Assembly: GCA_029255685.2 (NCBI GenBank)
Contig: CM055315.2
Span: 73,499,681 to 73,563,680, forward strand
Source of the DNA: Silene conica
Taxonomy: Eukaryota; Streptophyta; Magnoliopsida; Caryophyllales; Caryophyllaceae
Reading direction: 5' to 3'
DNA length: 64,000 bases
Position 1 is the first letter of the stretch. Each line of letters starts with the position of its first letter. The notes below the pieces were generated by a model. It made no database searches, was not told where the DNA came from, and saw nothing but the letters and a program-made list of their open reading frames with translations. A program made the position numbers and the translations under genes. Positions 23,673 to 34,648 of this stretch are shown here, piece after piece.

Positions 23673-24373
23673 TTAGGGGAGAGGCGTAAGTTCGAGCGCA
23701 TCTAATGCAACAGTTTCAGAAGTAGGCATAACATAGCAAGGTATGACTCTCATAGGGGATTTGGACATATTGGTTTGCCTAAACGTAAGGTCTTCCCCAC
23801 CAACTTGGAAGGTCAATGTCTTAGATCCGACGTCTATTACTGCTTGCGCAGTATGCAAAAACGGTCTCCCTAGAATGATAGGTGTATAGGAATCTTCCGG
23901 AATGTTAAAAACTACAAAGACAACGGGTATAAAGAACTTCCTTATTTGCAGGGGGATGTCCTCTAATATACCTAGTGGTCGCGACACGGTACGGTCAGCC
24001 ATTTGGACAGTTATATTAGTACACTGAAATTTTGTGCAACCCAGTTTTGTAGCTAATCAGAAAGGTAGCACGCTAACGCTAGCCCCTAAATCGCATAATG
24101 CATTGTATATAAGATGGGTACCTATATGACATGGTATCGAAAAACTACCCGGTCAGCCGGTTTGGGTGGACACCTATTTTGGAGGAATAGAGAACATTCC
24201 TCGGCCAATACTACGGTTTTCACAATGTCATTTGACCTCTTACGTAATAGAATCTCACGTATAAACTTAAGGTACGAAGGTACCTTCATAAGCAGTTCCG
24301 CGACCGGAACGTGAACTTTCAAATCCCGTAAGATGTCCACGAATCGGACAAATTCCTTTTCCGCTAACCTCAT
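23673..24373 (-). pseudogene. Ty3/gypsy (Athila-like) gag C-terminus and protease (broken)
   Basis: The minus strand carries KEFVRFVDILRDLKVHVPVA...LLRKRSNDIVKTVVLAEECS (24122-24373), typical of the region before the protease in Athila elements. It is followed by the retropepsin-type LADRTVSRPLGILEDIP, FFIPVVFVVFNI and TPIILGRPFLHTAQAVIDV (23673-24002). The catalytic DSGA-like motif that would lie between them falls in a broken stretch. No RT, RNase H or integrase follows. Confidence 0.8.
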
Positions 24374-24476
24374 TGGGTTTGGAACATTCCTTAAATCAAT
24401 GTGACATCCTTGTTCCGTTCTTCATACTCTGCCTGCTCTTTTTCCTACGAAAAACTTGCCTTCTTCAGTGAAACAC

Positions 24477-24670
24477 TCAATCGAGTGTTTTTGGCCATAA
24501 AATCATTCGATCGAGTGATTCCCTCTTCTGCACTACTTGATCGAGTACGTGGTAATACTCGATCGAGGACCTGTTCATCAACTTTACTCGATCGAACAAC
24601 TGGTGCCACTCGATCGAGGATTTCTCCTGAAATCCCTTCGATCGAGTAGAATGAACTACTCGATCTAATC
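24477..24670. repeat. CTCGATCGAG word array (internal, 2)
   Basis: About nine copies of the palindromic word or close variants lie here at 20-35 bp spacing. On the minus strand they are read through as part of the gag-tail frame (DRVV, RSSIE, SIEW-type residues), so the array seems to have been inserted into coding sequence. Confidence 0.85.
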
Positions 24671-26073
24671 TTGCTTCTCGTAGAACATCAGAGTCTTTGG
24701 AAATCGTATTCCTCTGTTCAGAAATTTCATCCTTCAGCCCTTCATAGCTGCGTTCATTCCTCAAACTGACCATGTTATTGGTCTCATTTTGTCTCTCAGT
24801 TTGGGACGGTAACTGTCCCGACTGTCTCGTGGATTGCTTAGCCCCCAACTGATCAATTTGAGACTCGAGTAGCTTTATGGACGCTTCCTTGGACTGCTCA
24901 CTTTTCTGCATTTGGATAGTCAATGATTGGATCATCGACTTGAGCTCACTAATCTCTGGATTTCCTCCGGATGATGATGCACCTCCTTGAGGTGGTTGGA
25001 ATTGTTGAGGCTTTTGGTAACTTTGTTGAGCACGATGAGGGGAGACATAGTTTTTTTGCGGTGGTGGAGATGGGTTCAAAACATTTTGGGTAGTCCATCT
25101 TAAGTTGGGATGAACATTGTTGTGGTTGTAGTAGCCTCTTCCTTGCCGGAACTGTTAGAAATAAAAGACTTGCTCCTTCTCCGCGAGACATTCAATAACA
25201 GAATGTCCTAGTGTACCGCACCTTTCACACACCAAACTGTCACCCCTTTGCAAAAGGTGAACAGTTTGTTGACCTCCCTCGGCTTGCATCTCCCACTGAT
25301 CGAATCTAGCAGTCAATTTATCTAACTTGGCTTCCACATCATCATTATTGATGTTACCCATAATTCTTGTTCCGCTCCTCGGATTACCGTATTCGGCGCA
25401 ATGGTTAGCGATCTCCTTAATAATACCCCAACCCTTGTCATCATCGATCTCCTTCTGAAACCGACCTTTCGCAACTGCGTCTAGGATGGTTCGGTGGTCA
25501 TCAAACAAACCATTATACAATTGGTTACTGATGAACCAAGGTTGGAAACCATGATGAGTACAAGCCCTCACTATCTTCTTAAAACGACTCCAAGCCTCGT
25601 AAATATTTTCCGTTCTGTGTTCCTTAAAGTTCGTGATCTGAGATCGGAGTGCATTAGTTTTCTGAGGTGGCCAGGGTAATACTTTTCCTAGAACGCTAAT
25701 GCCAAGGACTCCCAATCTGTTATACCCGCTGCCTCACGATCCAAGTCCCTAAACCATTCCCGGGCTCCGTCGGATAAGGAAATACGAAATATGACTTCCT
25801 TAATCCTATCCCGCATGACTGACAGCGACGTAGGAATAGCGGCGGAATAATCTGTGAAAATTTCCACATGCTTCCGCGAATCTTCCCCAGCTACGCCACG
25901 TTACATGATCCGTTCGACCAAGCTGATATAAAAAGGTCGAATATCGAACCTTTTGGAATAGAGTCAGCCTTGGGGTCGGAGTGACTAGCAATGTTCGGCA
26001 TCTTGATTGGTAAGGTGATGGGTTCTGATGTAAAAAATTCAATCAGGAATAAGATTCTCGATAATGTTGTCAA
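24477..26073 (-). pseudogene. Ty3/gypsy (Athila-like) gag (broken)
   Basis: Gag pieces run from about 26073 down. A start-proximal segment in two frames is followed by REWFRDLDREAAG-type sequence and by the long frame 25155-25715, with SQITNFKEHRTENIYEAWSR, RACTHHGFQPWFISNQLYNGL and a zinc-knuckle-like CERCGTLGHSVIEC. A Gln/Pro-rich tail with LKSMIQSLTIQMQKSEQS follows (24477-25079), and its last part is replaced by CTCGATCGAG-array sequence. Frameshifts separate the parts. Confidence 0.8.
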
Positions 26074-26259
26074 GAATACTCAAGACTTCTTTCTGACCGA
26101 CTTTCCTATTCTCTCTTTTTTGGCGGAAAAAGGTTCTCTCGGGTTTCAGATCAGCTTCCACTAATTCAGAAAAAATTGAGAACGGTCTTAAGGAACTAAA
26201 AATAATTCCTTAAGACAAAAGAAAAGAAATAAACTAAACAGCAATTAAAACCTATTGCC

Positions 26260-26282
26260 TCCCCGACAACGGCGCCAAACTT
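26260..26282 (-). promoter_or_regulatory. Primer binding site of Athila-like element
   Basis: The minus strand reads TTTGGCGCCGTTGTCGGGGA just after the LTR end at 26283. This is one base from the tRNA-Asp-type primer site of Athila elements, and it fixes the orientation and the 5' LTR. Confidence 0.75.
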
Positions 26283-26580
26283 TGACACGGTTGTCGTAAC
26301 CCGGTCAAAAGTAAACCTAAGTCAACTAAGTATTATCTAGCGGAAGTAGGGTCGAATCCCATAGGGAGGCAGAGTTCTAATTAAAGGTCAGTCTATTTGT
26401 CACAAATTGGGGGTTTTTTGTAATTGATTTAATTAACTAATCAACAACAAAGAAACAATAAAATAAAGATGATTATAATTAATTGAGTTAAACGATAATA
26501 AAGGAATATGTCAGGAATCGGGTCACCGCGTTAGTTCATGCAATACAAAAATACTAGGTTAGTCAATTCTTAGATAAGGT

Positions 26581-27194
26581 CACTACTACAGATATGGGTT
26601 TTAACAACGGTTAATAACCGTTGTTATATAAAAAAACAGATGTTGTTAAAGCCTCTTTTGTTAAAGGTTTTAACAACAGTCCCTAATTATTACCATAACT
26701 GTTGTTAAAAGTATTAACAACGGCTAATCAATGTTGTTATTAGGTTCCTGCCGTTGTATAAGATGTCAATGATTTTTTGTGGGAAAGTTATCACAACGGC
26801 TATTTGTCTCAAACCCGTTGCTATAGTTTTGCCGGGAAATTTATAACAACGGGTAAGTTTTAAGAAACCGTTGTGAAAAGACTTTAACAACGGGTAACAA
26901 CCGTTGTTATTAGGTTCTTGTGTTGTTGAAGGTGTCAATGATTTTTGGTGGGAAAGTTATCACAACGGCTATTTGTCTCAAACCCGTTGCTAGAGTTTTC
27001 CCGGGAAATTTATAACAACGAGTAAGTTTTAAGAAACCGTTGTGAAAAGATTTTAACAACGGGTAACAATCGTTGTTATTAGGTTCCTGCGTTGTTGAAG
27101 GTGTCAATGATTTTTGGTGGGAAAGTTATCACAACGGCTATTTTTCTCAAACCCGTTGCTATAGTTTTGCCGGGAAATTTATAACAATGAGTAT
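26581..27194 (+). mobile_element. CACTA-type transposon end with subterminal repeats
   Basis: The segment starts CACTACTACAGATATGGG, the inverted-repeat end of plant CACTA elements. It is rich in the subterminal word TAACAACGG in both orientations. A 172 bp unit repeats in tandem from about 26764 (two full copies and a partial third). No second CACTA end and no transposase are present, so this is a fragment or a one-ended remnant. Confidence 0.75.
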
Positions 27195-27222
27195 GTTTAG
27201 GGTTTAGGGTTTAGGGTTTAGG
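27195..27222. repeat. Interstitial telomere-like repeat (TTTAGGG)4
   Basis: Four units of the plant telomere repeat lie exactly where the CACTA-derived segment ends and the host LTR sequence resumes. This resembles filler DNA from break repair. Confidence 0.9.
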
Positions 27223-27289
27223 AGGAGGAAAGTTACAATAGTATTGAATGACGGTAGAAAATGATGAACAGAAGTTGAGCAAAGTCGAT

Positions 27290-28824
27290 TGATGCGTGCA
27301 TATAATATACACTTTTTATTATCTTTTGGCACGCATATCCATGTATTTTCATGCGTTTTATGCGCTATTTTTCCCCTATTATTCGCTTCTTTTTGTATTT
27401 CTTGTTGTTTTGCAGGAAAGTATGTAAAAGTCGCGCAAATCATGCCTCTTTGTCGAAAGTAAGCTATGTCTAGAAGATGGAAGTTGGAATAAGCCTTACA
27501 AGCATTGGAAAGCGCAATGTCCAAGTGAAAAGCTATTTGAGGTGCGCACAATGGAGAAAGGAAGCTGAGCAAGCAAGGAAGAGTTTCAATTTGCTAGTGC
27601 CTACTTTGTAGAGCCATATCTCGAGTTCTAAAACAGATAATCAGGTGATTATAATTGAAGATGAAAGCTTGTCCTCTTAGCTTTCCAACGCCACCAAAAA
27701 CGCTTGATTTGCTCAAGTAATGAAGAAATGGCGGCCGTTTGAAATTCAGTGCGCAGTGTAGGAAATACGCGCTGAGAAGTACTCGATCGAGGAGTTCTCA
27801 GAAGAAAATGCTCGATCGAGGGCTGTTCTGCTCGATCGAATAATTTCCAGATGAAAAGACCTCAATCGAGTAATTGCTCTACTCGATCGAGGATATTTGG
27901 GAGATTTTTACTCGATCGAGTGAAATTGGAACTCGATCGAGCAACTCACTTAAACCACAGTTTCCGTAACTTCAGTTTTTAGGTTAAGACACTTAAGTTA
28001 ACCTAATCTCCCTTTATAAGGGGGTAGGCTAACACTTTTCGAGGAATCATCATTAGTCAGTAGTTTCACATTTCAGTTTCTCTCTTACGTTTTACTGTAG
28101 AAAGGAGACGGAGGAAACTCCGTTCTCCTTTCCTTTCGTATTTTCCGGATCTATGTTCTTCCTTTAATGTCAATCCGTAATCTTTATTTCAGTTTTCTTT
28201 TGCTTTTTATTTCTTTCATGTTTTGTTCACCTTTTATTATGCGTAGGTAGTTTTCCTTTGCTAAGACTTAGGAGATCCGTAATTATGAAATTCAGTAATC
28301 GATTCATTATGATTATTCTCATATAATGCTTGTTGTCACTTGCTACATCTAATAGCGATTAGTTACTTGAGTCGACGCATTTAACTAGTTGATTCGGTAA
28401 ACTTTGACCTAGACCGAAAGGTTGGAGAGGATGAGACCTGTAGTAACACATTAGGGCACGTGGTGAGGGCGAAAGCTAAGCTATTGTTGTCTTAGGGAGA
28501 ATTGAGACCGAAAGAAGATTTTCGCTAACCCATCGATTATATTTAAATTGTTTAATCTAAGAACTTGTTACTACGCTTAATTAAGTACAGTGAACCGTTC
28601 GTCTTAGCTATTTCTTTCCTTGCTCTAATTTTATTTCATTTACCCTTTTTCTTCCTTTACTTTTAGTTTAGATTATAAAAACGGATAAAAACCCCCCCAT
28701 TTGTGACTGATAGACGAACCTTAAAACAGATATATTGCCTCCCCGTGGATTCGACCCGACTTCCCTAGCTATATTAGTTTAGGCAAGTTGTTTTATCGTT
28801 GATAGGTATACGACACCCCTGTCA
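27290..28824 (+). mobile_element. Solo LTR of Athila-like family (nested)
   Basis: The 1535 bp segment begins TGATGCGTGC and ends CCCTGTCA, and is flanked on both sides by TCGAT (27285-27289 and 28825-28829). The uninterrupted host sequence (AGTCGATCCCGAAACG) is visible at 18355-18370. It is related to the LTRs around it but lies in the opposite orientation. It holds its own CTCGATCGAG array (27778-27945) and ends with the CCTCCCCGTGGATTCGACCC motif common to this LTR group. Confidence 0.92.
27778..27945. repeat. CTCGATCGAG word array (solo LTR)
   Basis: About seven copies of CTCGATCGAG or near variants at 15-30 bp spacing, placed in the solo LTR at a position like that of the arrays in the host LTRs. 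Confidence 0.85.
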
Positions 28825-29459
28825 TCGATCCCGAAACGATTACAGTGAATAAAACTAAAAGAAAAGTGTTTTTGATGAAAAGTAAACCTAAAACTGAACG
28901 TCGATACTCAGTGTGTTTAGTGCTTTAACCTAGTCTCCTTTTATAGGGAAATCAGTACAAGTCACTAATCAGACATAGAAAAAGAATGTTGATCCTGAGG
29001 CCTATAAGTGTATTGCTCGACCGAGCGACCGAGCTTCCACTTCACTCGATCGAGCAATCATGCCTGCCAAAATCCTCGATCGAAGACTCCAGTCCTTCGA
29101 TCCCACTGCCTTCAGATATGCTCCCTTCGATCGAGAGTACGACTACTCGATCGAATCTTATCTCTAACAATTCCATCGATCGAGCTCTTCCAGCAACTCG
29201 ATCGAAGTCTTCTCAGCTGGTTATTGCTCGATGATGTTCCTGATGTTCCTGTTCTCGGTTTTTCCTAAAAAATAAGCCTTTTTCCTTTAACATTTGCACT
29301 TCCAAGTTCGTAAGCTCCTTGTTCAAGTCCCATCTTCTAAAAGTAGCTCACTTGTGACAGATTGGCGAATTCGGGGCAAAATAATGCAGAAATCATACTT
29401 GAATGCCTAGAATTGCATGTCATAAGATGCTCAAAAGTGTATATAAAATGAACGCATCA

Positions 29460-30505
29460 CGAAGCCTCAGATTGACCATCTTCAGCCACAAAGGATGAAA
29501 GAGACGAGCGAATTTGAGGGCGATACGCCGCAGAAGGTGTAGAAATTTTTTCTAGAAAATCTAAACGGACGTTTAGATCAGGATATATAGGTGATATGGT
29601 CCTGGAAGAAGCAAATCTGACTGGCATAGTCCGATGGCTGACTAATTGTCGGAAGGATGAAGCGATTGGACCTTTAGCTGCGCTAACAAATAAGGCATTT
29701 GTAAGCACATATAATATTACCTGAGAAGGGTGATATAGAATGAAAGTGTATGCTTTCTTTAAGCTTAGCAGAGGCTTTAGTCAGGACAACAGACGTACAC
29801 CATGAATCTGATGTCCACCATTCAAGGTGAGATATGGTGCAGCGCCATAGCGATATTTCCAGCAGTTCGTCCCTACGAAAGGAGATCGACATCGTACAAT
29901 TGAAAAGCTTTTGGGCATCTTGGGCGCTCAGCTTCGCTCTCTTATGCCACGGGTTGTTAACCGACCATATGAAAGGGAACGCCAAGGATTGAACTAGCCC
30001 AAATTGACAAGCTTTCACAGAGACCTTTCTTCATTAAAATGGAGAAAGAGGCAGATGGGCCAAACCATATGACCCTAATCATCCTTTTCATGAGATTTTT
30101 AACTGCTGGGTTGCTAAGGGTTATCCTGGAAAAGGCCAGGGTTAATACCCGGTATAGCTTGATTATGGCATGCCGTACTTGGGCTGCATGGATGTCATTT
30201 TCATGACCCGGGAAGCTAAGGGAAAAGTTTAAACTCCAACTCCATTGGAGGGTCAAATGGCAGCCAACTGGGTCAGTAGTAACGACCTACTTTGAATCAC
30301 AACCAGTGGCTTCCGAAATATTGAAGCGGTCAAGCCTGTTGTCATTTGTGAATGGTTTGCAAAATCCATTTACTTTGTACATGAACCTTATCGAGTACGA
30401 AGTGATTCTTGATGGGATGGAATTGGCCTCTTTGAAAACTGGAATATGGACCAGTAAGACGCCTGGAATCTATATGTGTGGATGGGATGCGTCCATGCCG
30501 CTAGC
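29460..30505. other. Unrecognised single-copy-looking segment
   Basis: About 1 kb lies between the Athila-like LTR and the 620 bp repeat. It has higher GC than its surroundings and several overlapping open frames of 80-111 codons on the minus strand and shorter ones on the plus strand. None matches a family I know. It may be captured gene sequence or part of an undescribed element. Confidence 0.3.
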
Positions 30506-31125
30506 ATTTTGATGTGATAAGTATAGTGTTATCATATTTTAGCTTGTAAATTAAAGTTTTGACGTGATAATGATAAATTGTCACACTGTAAATTTCCACT
30601 TTTAATATAATGAGAAATTATCTAAAAATAATGGTTTACTGCATTTATCCAAACCTAAAATCGGACTGAATATAAATCGACTACAATCTGACAAGAAGTC
30701 AGGATTCAATTCAGCGCTACTAAGAGCGGTTATCTTAATGTTAGAAAACACTCAGCGTCCTTCAAAACCGCCAATATATGTACAAATGCGTATTAATAGG
30801 TTAATAAAATTATCAGAGTTTAAATAAAATTATCAGAGTTATAACTAATGTATTATTCTTTTTACAATTTCTTATTTCATCTTTTCATCATGTTTACTCT
30901 AGTTCATATAAGTATTGTTAGTTTAATTAGCAAATCCATTAGTAGCTAAATCCTTTTAAGCTTAGGAGAGCTATGATAAATAAGCAGTGAAGTTCCCTTT
31001 AGATCTGTTTAGTTTCGCGAGAGAATTGTTTTCATAGTAATAATAGTAATTAGTCTATTGAGTGCACGCAATAAGTTAATTAAACCGGTTAAATTCAGAC
31101 CTAGATCGAGAGATTGAAATGAATT
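30506..31125. repeat. Roughly 620 bp direct repeat, copy 1
   Basis: Repeats at 32421-33042 in the same orientation with scattered base differences. The two copies flank 1.3 kb that holds an Athila-like LTR fragment and primer site. Confidence 0.7.
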
Positions 31126-32420
31126 AAGACATGCTATGAACAATAGACTACCCTAATCAAAACGAGAACTTTTTAGAAAAAAATTAGGGGGATAGCGGAC
31201 CGTGAGGACCTTTCCACTACCCTTCTCACAAAAGACTGACCAGACCTTACCTTTAACTAAACTGTATAATATCATGGTGGCCGACATCCTAGTTGTTTTC
31301 TCTTTTGATCAAATCTTGTCTTCGTATCTTTCTTTCTTTTTATTTAATTTCAGTCTTTTAGTTTAGATAAAAAAACGAATTGGGTGTGCGATATTAGCCT
31401 ATAATTTGCCTAACTTAGAATAGCATACAGAATTTATATATGTCACCCTGTGAATACGATCCCAACTTCATTGCTGCATTCATTTAGGCCAGTTAGTTAT
31501 CTTTGATTAGGTGTGCGATATTAGCCTATAATTTGCCTATCACCCTGTCAAGTGTGAATAACATTGGTTATATGCAGGCCTCAGGATTGCGGTAATAATG
31601 TTATAAGATTCACAGGTTTAGTCTTTTCTGCGACGAGATTTGTTTGTAAGCAATTTAATCATAAAACTTGTTAATTAAGTGCCCGCATGAGACCTGTTTA
31701 ACTAGTAAAACCCTGCCCCGATCGAAAGATTGGTAGAGTAGACTTGCTTAGAACAATCGATATAACCTAATAGGGCGAAAGTCGTTTAGGGGAGTCTATG
31801 GAGATTTGAGACCGAAAGGAGAGAATCGCTATACATCTCAATAAAGATTTAGCCTTTTGGCAAAATTGAGTAACGCGAGATAAAGCTACCCACCTTATCA
31901 AAGAATTTACTGATGACTTAGTATTTTTGTATTGCATGAACTACCGCGGTGACCCGATTCTTGACATATTACTTTATTATCGTTTTAACTCAATTTTATA
32001 ATCATCTTTATTTTATTGTTTCTTTGTTTTTGAGTAGTTAATTAAATCAATTACAAACCCCCCCCCCCCCCCCCCCCCCCCCCAATTTGTGACCAGTAGA
32101 CTGACCTTTAATTAGAACTCTGCCTCCCTGTGGGATTCGACCCTACTTCCGCTAGCTTATAGTTAGTTGACTTAGGTTTACTTTTGACCGGGTTACGACA
32201 GGCGTGTCAAATTTTGACGCCGTTGCCGGGGAGGCAATGTGTTTTAATTGTTGTTTAGCTTATTTCTTTTCTTTTGTCTTAAGAAATTATTTCTAGTTCC
32301 TTAATACCGTTCTCAATTTTTTCTTTAGTGTTGTGCATGCCCAGGTCCTCCAGATCTGAATTAGTGGAAGCTGATCCGGAATCCGAGAGATTAATGCTTT
32401 GACGTGATGATGATAAGTAT

Positions 32421-33042
32421 ATTTTGATGTGATAAGTATAGTGTTGTCACATTTTAGCTTGTAGATTAATGTTTTGACGTGATAATGATGAATTATCACA
32501 CTGTAAATTTCCTCTTTTAATATAATGAGAAATTATCTAAAAATAATGGTTTACTGCATTTATCCAAACCTAAAATCAGACTGGATATAAATCGACTACA
32601 ATCTGACAAGAAGTCGGGATTCGGTTCAGCGCTACTAAGAGCGGTTATCCGAATGTTAGAAAACACTCAGCGTCCTTCAAAACTGCCAATATATGTACAA
32701 ATGTGTATTAATAGGTTAATAAAATTATCAGAGTTTAAATAAAATTATCAGAGTTATAACTAATGTATTATTCTTTTTACAATTTCTTATTTCATCTTTT
32801 CATCGTGTTTAATCTAGTTCATATAAGTATTGTTAATTTTATTAGCAAATCCATGAGTAGCTAAATCCTTTTAAGCTTAGGAGAGCCATGATAAAAAAGC
32901 AGTGAAGTTCCCTTTAGATCTGTTTAGTTTCGTGAGAGAATTGTTTTCATAGTAATATAATAGTAATTAATCTATTGAGTGCACGCAATAAGTTACTTAA
33001 TCCGGTTAAATTCAGACCTAGATCGAGAAATTGAAATGAATT
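32421..33042. repeat. Roughly 620 bp direct repeat, copy 2 (in right arm)
   Basis: Direct repeat of 30506-31125 and mirror of 16245-16866. Agreement with the mirror copy is far better than with the direct copy, so the direct pair is older than the inverted duplication. Confidence 0.7.
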
Positions 33043-33116
33043 GTTTTCATAGTAATATAATAGTAATTAGTCTATTGCATTCATTCGTCATTCATGTAGT
33101 GTAAACTCTTTAAAAT

Positions 33117-33832
33117 TGTTATAAACATTCTAATACTTACTTGATCAAGCTCTATAACTTCCAACTCCAACTGCACCATTTGGTTTCTAGTGTTCTCGGT
33201 GCTAAGGCCTGTTTTCTTCTTGTAGCATACAATGATTCTAGAGACTTCCAGCGACAACAACAAAATCAATAGGGATAATGTTGATGCGTCCTACTACTCT
33301 ACGACTATAACCAACATTTCTTTAACATCAACCCGTTGTAAATCAATTTTACGAGTACTAATCAACATTTCTTTGACTGCAAGTTTGTACCATCGGCGTA
33401 TGAGAAAGGAAGAAGATATGTCCACGGTTATCTCTTCTATATCGATAATTAACACTTGAAACCATTGTCTTCATCACTTCTGTCACATTCTTTGACGTCT
33501 TTTGAGCACTTGTCGATTATGTTTCTGGCATCTTGCTATTAAGCGATTTCATCAAAAATGTTTAATTTCCGTTTGAATTTTCTTATTTTCTACATGGCCC
33601 TGATTGCATGTCCTGAATTCTTTGGACTGTCGCAGGACATCAGTAGAAGTCGTGCAAATTTCAAGAAGCCTTACAGATCCACCCAACATGTCCTGAATTT
33701 GTGATAGAAATTTTTATGAGATGAAAGTTGAAGCAACTCATCAACAAAACCATATAATTCTGTAAGGCCTATGAATTTTTGGGTTAGCGACGACGATGAT
33801 GTGAACGCCACCTTAGAAGACCTCAATTTGCA
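33117..33832 (-). pseudogene. DUF241 pseudogene, right arm (mirror of 15455-16170)
   Basis: The content is the reverse complement of the left-arm pseudogene: broken frames with a GLTELYGFVDELLQL stretch and an NTRNQMVQLELEVIELDQV stretch, and no C-terminal end. It lies head to head with the intact gene at 34649. Confidence 0.75.
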
Positions 33833-34494
33833 CTTTCTTGCAGACCATTTCTCTTCCTCAGCATGGTTGAAATTTATGAAGAAAACTCCTTAAACCTGAT
33901 ACACATACACCGACTGCAACCATTTCTCTTCCTCTTTGGCTTCTTCTTCATCAAAATTAGCTCATTAATCTCCAATATCGACATTTTCAGAGATCAACTT
34001 GAGCAAAAACAAACAGCTATCCCCTGAAGAATAGCATATTAGCATTCACGCAAATCGGAAATATATATAGGGATAAAGCCAAGCAAAACAACCATGTTAG
34101 CTCCCACCTCGATCAATTTATATAATGGTTATTGTCATTAGAAGGAATATTTAGAACTAGTAATAATGGTAACAACTGCTATGTCTCCAACATGTCTTCA
34201 TCTGCCCAGCATACCAGCACAGAGTAGTGCTTAAACCGCACATCTCATCACGATCCTAAAATACACGCCGTGGCTAATAGCAATGGCAGGTTGTCCCCTA
34301 TTCAAAATCATATACAGTAGACAGGAATCCAGTATGTCAGATATATGCCTGCAGCACTTGATTTGGATCATGCTAAATGAAAATTAATTACTACTATCGA
34401 ATATACAGCTAGCAAACTTGTGAGTTGGAGACATATGAATTGCATACTTGTTAGTTTAATGGAGTGGTTAAGAGGAACTAATATTTAAACAGGA

Positions 34495-34556
34495 AACCAT
34501 GTTCTTAGACTTATTATCAGATTCCTTTTGTCTTCTCTTGTTTTCATATATATAGG
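34495..34556 (+). promoter_or_regulatory. DUF241 promoter block with TATA box
   Basis: CATGTTCTTAGACTTATTAT through CATATATATAGG, about 95 bp before the ATG. Mirror of 14731-14792. Confidence 0.65.
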
Positions 34557-34648
34557 TAGAGGCGACGAACTTAAAATCATCATCAAACTCGAACATTCTT
34601 CAATTCCAGTTATTTACATTTCGCTTCAAAACAAATATTAAACAAAAA

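Larger units (their letters stand above)
26283..29459 (-). mobile_element. 5' LTR of Athila-like element, with nested insertions
   Basis: The LTR begins TGATGCG at 29459 and ends TGTCA at 26283 on the minus strand, matching the LTR at 17079-19039. A stretch equivalent to 17382-18291 is missing and replaced by 26581-27222 (CACTA-type end, subterminal repeats, telomere-like repeats). A solo LTR sits at 27290-28824. A CTCGATCGAG array lies at 29010-29240. Confidence 0.8.

Noticed and set aside
27195-27222. Telomere repeat as a sign of a chromosome end
   Set aside because: Only four units, inside nested retroelements, with ordinary sequence continuing on both sides.
18545-29240. CTCGATCGAG clusters as a CRISPR-like array
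   Set aside because: The window is plant nuclear DNA, the spacing is irregular, the repeat is only 10 bp, and there are no associated genes.
30506-33042. The 620 bp direct repeats as proven LTRs
   Set aside because: Ends are not clearly TG..CA and no target duplication was seen, so only a repeat pair is reported.
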